Assembly (NCBI RefSeq): GCF_003478995.1
Contig: NZ_QUGI01000002.1
Location: forward strand, 484,177 to 548,176
Direction of reading: 5' to 3'
Length of the DNA: 64,000 nucleotides
Source: Pseudoflavonifractor sp. AF19-9AC
GTDB lineage: Bacteria > Bacillota > Clostridia > Oscillospirales > Oscillospiraceae
Part shown: positions 54,624 through 63,074 of the stretch, in pieces
Layout of the letters: each line of letters begins with the position of its first letter
Position numbering within the stretch: the first letter of the stretch is position 1
Notes under the pieces: model-generated
The model's input: only the letters and a program-made list of their open reading frames with translations
What the model was told of the DNA's origin: nothing
Databases searched by the model: none
Translations under genes and position numbers: made by a program

Positions 54624-55730
54624 TCAGTTGGCCTTCAAACGGACCGGCAGCACCATATAGATGAAGTTCTCCTCCCCCTCGGCGGGCAGGATGACGCAGG
54701 GAGCCACCCCAGAGGTAAACTCCAGCCGCAGCCGGTCGGCGGGGGCGTTTTTCAGCGCGTCCATCAGGTACTTGTTGTTGAAGCCGATCTCCAGTCCCTC
54801 GCCGTCGCCGGTTATGGGGCACTGGTCGGCGGCGTCGCCGATGGAGGTGCGGGTGGTGATGGACACCATGCCGTCCCCGAAGACGCAGCGCAGGGGGCTC
54901 TTCAGCTTCTCGCTGATGATCAGGGACACGCGGTCAATGGACTGGAGGAGGGAACGGGTGTCCACCTCCACCTTGATGGAGTTGTTGCGGGGGATGGCGT
55001 TTTTGTAGGGCAGGAATTCGCCCTCCAGACGCCGGGCCACCAGCACCATGTCTCCCGCCCGGAACATGACGTGGCGGGCGCCCTGGGTGATGGTGACGGT
55101 GCCCTCGCCGGAGCAGATCTTCTCCACCTCGCTGAGGGCGGAGCCGGGCACCACGAAGGAGAAGCAGGCGTTGCTCTGGCGCTCCTGGATGGGCTCCCGG
55201 CGCAGAGCCAGGCGGTAGCCGTCCACTGACACCACCGTCAGGCCGTTTTCGTCCACATCAAAGAGGGAGCCGGTGTGAATGGGGCGGCTCTCGTTGTCGC
55301 TGACGGCGAAGAGGGTCTGGGAGATCATGGAGCGCATGGTGGGCTGGGAGAGGACCAGGCCGTTCTGCTGGTCCACGGAGGGGAGCTCGGGGAACTCCTC
55401 CGGGTCGGTGCCCAGAATGTTGAATTCACTCAAACCGCACTTGATGTTGACGGTGTAGCCGCTGGAAGAAAATACCACCATGTCGTCGGGCATCTTGCGG
55501 ACGATCTCGCCGAAGAGCCGGGCGGACAGCACCAGGGAGCCTTTCTCCAGGATTTCCGCCGGAACGGTGGCCTGAATTCCGGTTTCCAGGTTATAGCCGG
55601 TGAGGCGGAGGCGTTCGCCGGCTTCGATGAGGATGCCCTCCATGGCGGGGATGGAGCTTTTGGCCGCCACCGCCCGGGAGGCCGCCGCCACGGCGGCCGA
55701 CAGCAGGGCCTTCTCGCAGGAAAATTTCAT
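54624..55730 (-). CDS. dnaN: DNA polymerase III beta sliding clamp
   Basis: 368 residues, three clamp repeats. MKFSCEKALLSAAVAAASRAV opening, KGSLVLSARLFGEIVRKMP, and the C-terminal YMVLPVRL end. Start 55730 has GGAGGAAG. Separated from dnaA by 925 bp holding box-like DnaA sites and R1 copy 9. Confidence 0.96.
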   Translation of the reverse strand: MKFSCEKALLSAAVAAASRAVAAKSSIPAMEGILIEAGERLRLTGYNLETGIQATVPAEILEKGSLVLSARLFGEIVRKMPDDMVVFSSSGYTVNIKCGLSEFNILGTDPEEFPELPSVDQQNGLVLSQPTMRSMISQTLFAVSDNESRPIHTGSLFDVDENGLTVVSVDGYRLALRREPIQERQSNACFSFVVPGSALSEVEKICSGEGTVTITQGARHVMFRAGDMVLVARRLEGEFLPYKNAIPRNNSIKVEVDTRSLLQSIDRVSLIISEKLKSPLRCVFGDGMVSITTRTSIGDAADQCPITGDGEGLEIGFNNKYLMDALKNAPADRLRLEFTSGVAPCVILPAEGEENFIYMVLPVRLKAN

Positions 55731-55794
55731 GGTACTTCCTCCAGTCTGGTTTTCTCTCTCTCCGGGGAGAGGATTAGGATCTTTTTTAGTAACA

Positions 55795-55975
55795 GTCTTA
55801 GTAGGCAAAAAAGATGTGGAAAAGTGTCTCCAGCCTTAGAGCCCCAAGGGAAAGAGCGTCCACAGGCATTGTGGAGGAATTTTGTCGCTTTCCACACGCA
55901 AGAAAATGAAAGGGAGTTTTCCACTTTTGTCCACAAACATTCCACATTTTACTGTGGAGAATTGGGGAAAGAGTG
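55795..55975. other. Putative oriC: DnaA-box cluster
   Basis: Box-like sites resembling TTATCCACA: 55815-55823 (TTTTCCACA on minus), 55888-55896 (CTTTCCACA), 55927-55935 (TTGTCCACA), 55938-55946 (CATTCCACA), 55953-55961 (TTCTCCACA on minus). None is perfect, but the density in an AT-rich stretch next to dnaN is typical of an origin. Confidence 0.7.
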
Positions 55976-55984
55976 GGGAGAAAA

Positions 55985-56625
55985 AATTGAGGGGAAGGGG
56001 GATTTCGATTTCCCTCCTGATAGAAATTCCATCCCCTTGAAACGACCAATCTCGTCCTCGCGGACTACATATCGTTCGCCTCGCCCTAAAGGGCAAGGCT
56101 CATTCATTCCGTCGCTCGTCCTCTCCCAATGGAACCCGCTACGCTGGGCTTCCATTGGGTTCCCGCTGCGGCCCCCCTATTGGATGTACCCCCGGGGGTG
56201 GCGGTGCCCTGAAAAGTTCAGCGGGAAATCGAACGAGGTAGGTAACGAGCAACGCTGGCGGGTGCAGCCCTGGAATGCAGGTGCGTCTCACAGCAGGTTT
56301 CCGTCAATCCAGTGTGCGTCCCGATGACGGAGCCGTTCATCTGAGCCCTTCCGCGAGGGCAAAAAGGCAGGCGCGTCGTCTCTTGTAGAAGCAGGTGATC
56401 ATTCAATCACTTCTTAGCGGCAGCGATTGGCGCCTAGATACGCATCCTGGGCTTTTCCCGCGCCGATAAGGTATCTGAAACCTTCTTGATGGCTCCCCAC
56501 GTAAATATATGGGGGTCCGGGGGCAGGCGGGATAGGGCATTGTAAATGCCCGTGAGCCGCCCCCGGCGGGTTTTTGGTTCCTTTTGCACCGCTGCAAAAG
56601 GAACTCGCCCGCAGGCGAAATCCTC
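55985..56625 (+). repeat. R1 hairpin-chain element, copy 9, beside oriC
   Basis: Lacks the first two 5' hairpins; starts at the GGGGAAGGGGGA arm. The nested 115-130-bp module is in the third hairpin (56048-56175); end hairpin is the GTTCCTTTTGCA type. It lies between the dnaA stop and the DnaA-box cluster. Confidence 0.85.
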
Positions 56626-56655
56626 ACGCACTCTTTTGTAATGCAGGATAGATTC

Positions 56656-57969
56656 TTATTCGTACCGGATATTGATATTTGCGGTAATATCCTTGATAAT
56701 CTCGGCCTTTTCCGGGTCGGTCTTGACCAGCTCCTCCACGCGCTCCAGGGAGTGCAGCACGGTGGTATGGTCACGGCCCTCAAACTCCTTGCCAATCTCC
56801 TTCAGAGACAGGTTGGTCATTCGGCGGATGAGGTACATGGCGATCTGCCGGGCCAGGGAGATGTCCTTGGCACGTCCCTGTCCTTTCAGAACGCCGGGCT
56901 CGATGTTGTAGAACTTGCAGACCTCGTCAATGATGACCTCAGCGGTGGGCACGATGTCCGACTTGTCCTTGAACATGTCCTTCACGGCCCGGACCACGGT
57001 CTCCTTGTCCACGGCGTCGCCCATCAGGTCCTGATAGGCCATGATCTTGTTGACGGTGCCCTCGATCTGCCGCACGTTGGCGGTGATGTTCTCGGCAATA
57101 AGCTGGAGCAGGAACTCCGGCAGCTCCACCCCCATGCGGATGGCCTTGTTCTTGATGATGGCCATACGGGTCTCATAGTCCGGGGGCTGAATGTCCGCCA
57201 GCAGACCCCACTCAAAGCGGGTTTTCAGACGGTCCTCCAGCCGGAGCATCTCCTTGGGGGGACGGTCGGAGGTGAAGACGATCTGCTTTTTCAGCTCATA
57301 GAGGGTGTTGAAGGTGTGGAACATCTCCTCCTGAGTGGAGTCACGGCCGGCGATGAACTGCACGTCGTCCATGAGAAACACGTCAGCGCCCCGGTATTTC
57401 TCCCGGAACTCCTGGTTCCGGCCTTCCCGGATGGCCTGAATGAGCTCGTTGGTGAAGGTGTCGCCCTTGATGTAGACCACCTTGTACTCAGGGTGGTTGT
57501 CGTGGATGGTGTGGGCGATGGCGTACAGCAGGTGGGTCTTGCCAAGGCCCGACTCGCCGTAGATGAAGAGGGGGTTGTAGCTGCGCCCGGGGGCGTCGGC
57601 CACGGCCCGTGCGGCGGCGTGGGCGAACTTGTTGGAGGAGCCCACCACAAAGCGCTCAAAGGTGTAGTCCTCGGTGCCGGGGAAGAAATCCTCCTTCTGG
57701 GGCTTCTGATAGGTGGTCAGCTCGCCCTCGGTGAGCACCACCACGTCAAAGTCGGCGGAAAAGAGCTCGTGCAGGGCCTTCTGGATGTAGCTGACGTATC
57801 GGGAGGCAATAATGTCCCGTTTGAACCGGGTGGGGGAGTAGAGGATAAACCGATCCTCCTCCAGGGCCACGGCGCTGGTGTCGTCAAACCATGTATTGAT
57901 GGTGGTGGAGGTCATGTCGGGCTTCATCAGCTCCAAGACCTTGTCCCACACGTCTGCGGCAGGGTTCAT
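56656..57969 (-). CDS. dnaA: Chromosomal replication initiator DnaA
   Basis: 437 residues. N-terminal DnaB/DiaA-binding domain, AAA+ with GESGLGKTHLLYAI, DVFLMDDVQFIAG and sensor residues, and C-terminal HTH with FEGRDHTTVLHSLERV. Somewhat shorter than Bacillus DnaA, from a short domain II (around 85-100). Confidence 0.97.
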   Translation of the reverse strand: MNPAADVWDKVLELMKPDMTSTTINTWFDDTSAVALEEDRFILYSPTRFKRDIIASRYVSYIQKALHELFSADFDVVVLTEGELTTYQKPQKEDFFPGTEDYTFERFVVGSSNKFAHAAARAVADAPGRSYNPLFIYGESGLGKTHLLYAIAHTIHDNHPEYKVVYIKGDTFTNELIQAIREGRNQEFREKYRGADVFLMDDVQFIAGRDSTQEEMFHTFNTLYELKKQIVFTSDRPPKEMLRLEDRLKTRFEWGLLADIQPPDYETRMAIIKNKAIRMGVELPEFLLQLIAENITANVRQIEGTVNKIMAYQDLMGDAVDKETVVRAVKDMFKDKSDIVPTAEVIIDEVCKFYNIEPGVLKGQGRAKDISLARQIAMYLIRRMTNLSLKEIGKEFEGRDHTTVLHSLERVEELVKTDPEKAEIIKDITANINIRYE

Positions 57970-57990
57970 GCCCAGTCCTCCTTAAAAACT

Positions 57991-58013
57991 TGGAAAGCGC
58001 CTTCTCCGCAGGG
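57991..58013 (-). promoter_or_regulatory. Hairpin in the dnaA leader
   Basis: GCCTTCTCC / GGAGAAGGC, about 25 bp before the dnaA start. May affect translation; low certainty. Confidence 0.4.
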
Positions 58014-58063
58014 AGAAGGCGGCTTGTTTCTCCATGAAAAAGTAGACAGAATAAATCCAATTT

Positions 58064-58092
58064 ATTATACCAAAAATCAGCTCTCCCCGCAA
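58064..58092 (-). promoter_or_regulatory. dnaA promoter
   Basis: On minus: TTGCGG (58087-58092), 17 bp, TATAAT (58064-58069). Confidence 0.7.
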
Positions 58093-58228
58093 GGATTTCG
58101 CCCTATTTTTTTATAATAAGGTATCCCCTTTTTCTGACAGGTTGTGTGGGGCTTGGAAAAGGGGTACAAGATGTTGAAAGAGGTGGGGGGATGGCAGAAA
58201 ATTTCGGGAAAAGGAACCAAAAAAGTGG

Positions 58229-58258
58229 TTGACACGGAGTTACTTCATCATCTATAAT
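58229..58258 (+). promoter_or_regulatory. rpmH promoter
   Basis: TTGACA (58229-58234), 18 bp, TATAAT (58253-58258). Confidence 0.82.
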
Positions 58259-58389
58259 AAGTGGCGCGTCCTTTCAGGGACGGGATTTGTCCTGCCCGGA
58301 GACGCACAAGACCAAGCAGACCGCAGCTCGCAACCGAGCTGTTGTTGGACCGGGAGAGCCGGTTTAATTCAGATGAGGAGGTGTCCCCC

Positions 58390-58524
58390 ATGCTTCGTAC
58401 CTATCAGCCCAAGAAGCGCCAGCGTTCCAAGGAGCACGGCTTCCGCAAGCGCATGGCCACCCGCAATGGCCGCAAGGTTCTGGCCCGCCGCCGCGCCAAG
58501 GGCCGCGTCCGTCTGACCCACTGA
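58390..58524 (+). CDS. rpmH: 50S ribosomal protein L34
   Basis: 44 residues: [21 protein letters not shown], then [17 protein letters not shown]. Canonical L34 and the usual first gene rightward of oriC. AGGAGG lies upstream; the longer frame is not needed. Confidence 0.97.
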   Translation: MLRTYQPKKRQRSKEHGFRKRMATRNGRKVLARRRAKGRVRLTH

Positions 58525-58663
58525 TGCCCGGGGCCCTGAGGCCCTGAGCAGGTGAGTTCCGACAGGACCGGATTGGCCACGGAATGGGACGTGAGGACAC
58601 AATTGGCATACATCGCGCAGGGGCGTGGGAGGTTTTCCCCCGCCCCATACCTGCATACGGAGA

Positions 58664-58692
58664 AAAATGGGGCCTTGTGCCCCATTTTGTCC
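58664..58692 (+). terminator. Hairpin between rpmH and rnpA
   Basis: AAAATGGGGC / GCCCCATTTT, loop CTTGT. Likely a partial terminator that sets the L34:RnpA ratio. Confidence 0.65.
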
Positions 58693-58711
58693 CAAAGACC
58701 GGAGGAGCGAA

Positions 58712-59068
58712 ATGAAGCACACCGTTGCGCTGAAACAGAATCATGAGTTCCGCCGCCTGTACGCCAAGGGAAAAAGCGCGGTCAGCCCTTACTTTGCCAT
58801 CTACTGCCGCCAGACCCGCCGCCCGTACAGCCGCCTGGGAATTACCACAGGGGTGAAGCTGGGCAAGGCGGTGAAGCGCAACTACGCCCGCCGCCGCATC
58901 CGGGAGCTTTACCGCACCAACGAGGACAAGCTCCTGCCCGGCTACGACGTGGTGGTGGTGGCCCGGTACCGTATCCTTACCGGCCAATATGCCGACGCCC
59001 AGCGCAGCTTTCTCCAGCTGATGAAAAAGCTGGGGCTGCTGCAGCCCAAAAAGGAGGGAGGAGCGTGA
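58712..59068 (+). CDS. rnpA: Ribonuclease P protein component
   Basis: 118 residues: [20 protein letters not shown] and the RNR motif [20 protein letters not shown]. Partner of RNase P RNA in tRNA 5' maturation. GGAGGAG precedes ATG 58712. Overlaps yidD by 4 bases. Confidence 0.96.
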   Translation: MKHTVALKQNHEFRRLYAKGKSAVSPYFAIYCRQTRRPYSRLGITTGVKLGKAVKRNYARRRIRELYRTNEDKLLPGYDVVVVARYRILTGQYADAQRSFLQLMKKLGLLQPKKEGGA

Positions 59069-59283
59069 AAGCGGTCCTCCTGGCCCTGATCCGGTTCTAT
59101 CAGCGGCAAATCTCCCCCATGCGCCCCCCCTGCTGCCGGTTTATTCCCACCTGTTCCCAGTATGCCCTGGAGGCGGTGGAAAAGTACGGCGCAATCAAAG
59201 GGGGCTGGCTGGCCTTTCGCCGGGTGCTCCGGTGCCAGCCCTTCCACCGGCAGAAGTCCATCGAGTACGACCCCGTACCCTAG
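59065..59283 (+). CDS. yidD: Membrane protein insertion efficiency factor YidD
   Basis: 72 residues: [37 protein letters not shown], the YidD signature with its cysteines. Helps YidC-dependent insertion. In the usual rnpA-yidD-yidC order. Confidence 0.95.
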   Translation: MKAVLLALIRFYQRQISPMRPPCCRFIPTCSQYALEAVEKYGAIKGGWLAFRRVLRCQPFHRQKSIEYDPVP

Positions 59284-59321
59284 TCCCCTCTGTCGGCCAT
59301 TAAATTTATGGAGGTTACATT

Positions 59322-60746
59322 GTGGGTATTATCCTGACGCCCTTTGCCTGGCTGCTGCTGCGCTTTTATGACTTCTGCGGCTACGGCCTGGCCCTGATTC
59401 TGTTCGCAATCGTGGTCAAGACCATCCTCTTCCCCGTCACCCTGAAGGGCAAGAAGAGCATGATTCAGACCACCATGCTCTCCGGCAAGATGCAGCAGCT
59501 GCAAAAGCAGTACGGCAAGGACCGGGAGCGCTACAACATGGAGGTACAGAAGCTCTACGAGAAGGAGAAGGTCAACCCCATGGGCGGCTGCCTGTGGTCC
59601 CTCATCCCCATCGCTCTGCTGATGGTTCTGTACTTCATCATCCGTGAGCCCCTGACCTACTTCATGGGCCTCAACGCCGACCAGATCGCCACTGTGGCTG
59701 AGATCACCGGTGTGGCCAACTCCGGCGCCTATCCCCAGATCGCCATGGCCAGTGCCCTGAGAACCCCTGAGGTTCTCTCTGCCGTCCAGGCCGCTCTGGG
59801 CGAGGCTGGCAATAACGTGTTCGCCATGAACTTCCACTTCCTGGGCATTGACCTGTCCGCCATCCCCAGCTGGAAGTTCTGGGAGGGCGGCCTGAAGTGG
59901 GCCACCGTGGGCCTGTTCCTGCTGCCCCTGTTCTCCACCGTCGTGTCCTTCCTGTCCATGAAGGTTTCCATGGCCACCAACAAGATCAACCAGCAGACCC
60001 AGAACGACCAGATGGACCGCACCAACAAGGTCATGATGTACACCATGCCCCTGATGACCGTGTGGATCGGCTTCACCGTGCCTGCCGGCCTGTCCATCTA
60101 CTGGGTGGCCCAGTATTTCGTCACCATTATTCAGGAGATTATCTGCTCCAAGATGCTCAAAAAGGACTATGAGGCCGCCCGCAAGGCCGCCGAGGAGCGC
60201 GAGCGTCAGGAGAAGGAAGACGAGAAGCGCCGCAAGGAGGAAGCTCGTCTGGAGCGCGCCCGCCGCATTGAGGAAGAGAAGAAGAACCGCGGCAAGAAGA
60301 AGCCCGCTCAGAAGAAGAAGGACGAGGAGCCCGACCAGGAGGGCGTGAACAAGAACGACAGCCGGGAGGGCATCCGTGCCTATGCCCGGGGCCGCGCCTA
60401 TATTCCCGACCGCTTTGGCGGCGTGACTCCCTACAAGGATCCCGATGAGCTCATGTGGGATCAGCTGAAGGCCGCCGAGGAGAAGCGGAAGCAGAAGAAG
60501 GAGCAGGCCAAGGAGCAGGCTCCCGCCCCCGAGCAGGTCCAGGAGCAGACTGCCCCCGAGACCGCTGAGACCCAGGCTCTGGAGAGTGCCCCCGCCGAGA
60601 CTCCGGCGGAGGAGACCGCCGCCCAGACCCCTGCCGCCCCTGAGACCGAATCCGCCGCTCCCGTGGAGATGGAAGAGGTTGAGGTTGAGGTAGAGCAGGT
60701 CGAGGTGGAAGTGGACGACCAGGATGACCGCAAGGAGGGTGTCTGA
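59322..60746 (+). CDS. yidC: Membrane protein insertase YidC
   Basis: 474 residues, GTG start with GGAGG. Gram-positive YidC core of five helices (about 1-275; LILFAIVVKTILFPVTLKGKKSMIQTT, then YFIIREPLTYFMGL). Unlike short Bacillus forms it carries a C-terminal extension of about 200 residues: a Lys/Glu/Arg coil (about 285-345) and then an Ala/Glu/Pro/Val-rich acidic tail. The basic coil may contact the ribosome. Confidence 0.94.
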   Translation: MGIILTPFAWLLLRFYDFCGYGLALILFAIVVKTILFPVTLKGKKSMIQTTMLSGKMQQLQKQYGKDRERYNMEVQKLYEKEKVNPMGGCLWSLIPIALLMVLYFIIREPLTYFMGLNADQIATVAEITGVANSGAYPQIAMASALRTPEVLSAVQAALGEAGNNVFAMNFHFLGIDLSAIPSWKFWEGGLKWATVGLFLLPLFSTVVSFLSMKVSMATNKINQQTQNDQMDRTNKVMMYTMPLMTVWIGFTVPAGLSIYWVAQYFVTIIQEIICSKMLKKDYEAARKAAEERERQEKEDEKRRKEEARLERARRIEEEKKNRGKKKPAQKKKDEEPDQEGVNKNDSREGIRAYARGRAYIPDRFGGVTPYKDPDELMWDQLKAAEEKRKQKKEQAKEQAPAPEQVQEQTAPETAETQALESAPAETPAEETAAQTPAAPETESAAPVEMEEVEVEVEQVEVEVDDQDDRKEGV

Positions 60747-60748
60747 CC

Positions 60749-61774
60749 ATGAGAAAGTGGATTGAGACCACCGGGCGTTCCGAGGAGGACGCCATTGCGG
60801 CGGCTCTGTTCCAGCTGGGTCTGGAACGGGACGACGTGTCGGTGGAGGTTATGGAGCGTGCCAAGTCCGGATTTCTGGGCTTTGGCAGCAACCCGGCCAA
60901 GGTCCGGGTGAGCTATGAGGAGGAGAACGGGGTCCCCAAGCCCATCAAGGATCCTCTGGAGGAGGACCTGTTCGCCGCCGTGAAGGAGGCGCCCAAGGCT
61001 CAGCCCAAGCCCGCCCCTGTGGTGGAGCAGAAGGCCGCCCCCGTTTCCGCCCCTGTGGAGGAGACGGTGCTTGCCGCCGCCCCTGTCCAGGAGGCCCCCA
61101 AGGAGGAGGCCCCTGTGGAGGAGGAGACCATCCTGGCCGCTAAGCCGGGCTGGGAAGCTCCAAAGCCCCGCCGTGAGGCCCGGCCCCGCCGGGAGCGGCA
61201 GGAGAAGCCCCGTCACGCCAGGAACGAGCTGCAGGAGGGGGATGAGGTCATCATCGGCGCTCAGGAGCCCCGTCCGGCTCCCGCCCCCATTCTGGACCCG
61301 GCCAGCCCGGACGACCAGAAGGCCCAGCAGATCGTCACCTTCCTCACCGGCCTGCTGGAGCGGCTGGAGGTGGAGGCTGTGCCCCAGGTGCTGGGCGGCC
61401 CCGAGACCGGATATAAGGTGATTCTCCAGGGTACCGGCCTGGGGGCCATCATCGGCCGCCGGGGCGAGACGCTGGACGCCATCCAGCAGCTGACCAACTA
61501 CGCCGTCAACCACGGCCAGTCCAAGCGGGTCCGCATCCACGTGGACGCCGAGGGCTACCGGGCCAAGCGGGAGGAGTCCCTCCAGCGCCTGGCGGTGAAG
61601 GTGGCCGGCAAGGTAGTCAAGTACCGGAAGAATATGACTCTGGAGCCCATGAACGCCTATGAGCGCCATGTGATTCACTCTGCTCTGCAGGAGTATCCCG
61701 GTGTCACCACCTATTCCACCGGTGTGGAGCCCAACCGCCGCACTGTGGTGGCCTACGCCCCCGATCAGCGCTGA
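60749..61774 (+). CDS. jag: RNA-binding protein Jag/KhpB
   Basis: 341 residues. Jag-N domain (1-55: VDAAIAAAL-like EEDAIAAALFQLGLERDDVSVEV, GFLGFGS), a long Pro/Ala/Glu linker (70-190), a KH domain (GAIIGRRGETLDAIQ) and an R3H domain (RRTVVAYAPD end). GTGTCTGACC spacing to yidC is 2 bp. Forms the KhpA/KhpB RNA-binding pair in other Firmicutes. Confidence 0.95.
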   Translation: MRKWIETTGRSEEDAIAAALFQLGLERDDVSVEVMERAKSGFLGFGSNPAKVRVSYEEENGVPKPIKDPLEEDLFAAVKEAPKAQPKPAPVVEQKAAPVSAPVEETVLAAAPVQEAPKEEAPVEEETILAAKPGWEAPKPRREARPRRERQEKPRHARNELQEGDEVIIGAQEPRPAPAPILDPASPDDQKAQQIVTFLTGLLERLEVEAVPQVLGGPETGYKVILQGTGLGAIIGRRGETLDAIQQLTNYAVNHGQSKRVRIHVDAEGYRAKREESLQRLAVKVAGKVVKYRKNMTLEPMNAYERHVIHSALQEYPGVTTYSTGVEPNRRTVVAYAPDQR

Positions 61775-61798
61775 GGCTGTTTTTCCATGATTTTATGT

Positions 61799-61845
61799 GA
61801 GCGCCTGCTGTTGCCGTGTCCCGGCCCGGCAGGCGCTCCCGCTTT
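61799..61845 (+). terminator. Terminator-like hairpin after jag
   Basis: GAGCGCCTGC / GCAGGCGCTC with a 20-base loop, followed by the R2 first hairpin. Confidence 0.6.
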
Positions 61846-61849
61846 CTTG

Positions 61850-61917
61850 CCCGCTTTCTTGAAAGAAAGCTTGGCAAAGAACTTTGTGCGAAGCTCCGCT
61901 TCGCCTCTGCGCCCGTA
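61850..61917 (+). repeat. R2 two-hairpin repeat, copy 10
   Basis: Standard form; second hairpin GCGAAGC/GCTTCGC with loop TCC. Sits just downstream of jag. Confidence 0.85.
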
Positions 61918-61971
61918 AGGAGGGGCCGGGCAGACGCATCCCTTTCCCTCGCCTTTGGGTTTTTCCTACTT

Positions 61972-62235
61972 TCGTAGGGGCGGATGCACTCATCTGCCCG
62001 CTCAGGTTTATGTTACGCCCCGCCGCGCTTCGCACTTCACTTCCGTAGGGGTGGATATGATCCGCCCGTCATTCTGGAACCGCATCAAGTTTCTTGGGGT
62101 GGGTAGGGGCCGATGTCTCATCGGCCCGCTATAACAGGTTTGCGCCTCTTCGTAGGGGCGGATGATCCCTACCCCCTCTGGACTTCGCCCATCTCCCCCT
62201 GATAGGGGGAGTCGGCCTCATCCGCCCGCCGTGTC
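61972..62235. repeat. R3 palindrome cluster (four, one interrupted)
   Basis: Palindromes at about 61975, 62045, 62103 and 62152. The last one is split by the 55-bp module (CCCCTGATAGGGGG) before its second arm CATCCGCCCGCC. Confidence 0.75.
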
Positions 62236-62254
62236 GGGGCGCAAGACGGTGCAC

Positions 62255-62912
62255 AGGGGGATTTCGCCTGCGGGCGACCTACTTTGCCCGTGTCGGCAAA
62301 GTAGGCAAAACGCCACCGGGGGATGGCGTCTGGAAAAACACTTCGTGTTTTTATGCCGCCTCCCTACCCCCTCTGTCTCGCTTTGCTCGACATCTCCCCC
62401 TGACAGGGGGAGTCGGCCCCCGGACCCCCATTTATTTTACGGGGGAGCCATCAAGAAGGTGGAACATACCCAGCCGGCGCGGGAAAAGCCCAGGATTGGT
62501 GTCTAAGTGCCGACCGCTGCCGCTAAGAGGCGGTTGAATGACCACCTGCTTCTACAAGAGACAACGCGCCTAACTTTCCACCCTCGCGGGAGGGCTCAGG
62601 TGAACGGTTCCGTCACCGGGACGTGCGCGGTATTAACGAAAACGCGCCGTAAGACGCACCCGCGTTCCAGGGCTGTACTCGCCAGCGCGTTTCGTCACCT
62701 GCCTTTTTCAATTTTCTGCTGAACGGTTCAGGGCACCACCAGCCCTCGGGGGGTACATCCAATAGGGGGGCCGCAGCCCCCCTGATTGGTCGTTTTAAGG
62801 AGGGGGGATTTCAAAGGGGGGAGGGAAATCGAAATCCCTCCCACCTTTGACGGTTCTTTGGTAACTTTCTGTCCGTACAGAAAGTTACTCGCCCGGGGGC
62901 GAAATATTCTTT
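62255..62912 (-). repeat. R1 hairpin-chain element, copy 10
   Basis: Sense on minus. C(UGCG)G apex on the third hairpin, AACTTTCTGT arms kept with changed loop, 55-bp module in the large hairpin (about 62365-62420), CCTACTTTGCC-type end. With the R2 and R3 repeats it fills the 1.3-kb gap after jag. Confidence 0.85.
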
Positions 62913-62935
62913 TTCTTTTGGCTTATAGAACACGT

Positions 62936-63008
62936 TAACCCGGACGGCCACAGGCCGCCCCTACGAAGTATGCCCTGATGGGCTGGCGCACACTGTGCGC
63001 CCCTACAA
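62936..63008. repeat. R3 palindromes (two)
   Basis: GACGGCCACAGGCCGCCC and GGCGCACACTGTGCGCC, each followed by CCTAC. Confidence 0.7.
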
Positions 63009-63074
63009 AGAATTCCCCTTTTTCCCGCAAACAGTTCAACACCCCATTCCAAATTTCACGAAGGGAGCCCCGCC

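Noticed and set aside
55815..55961. Perfect DnaA boxes
   Set aside because: None matches TTATCCACA fully; reported only as box-like sites.
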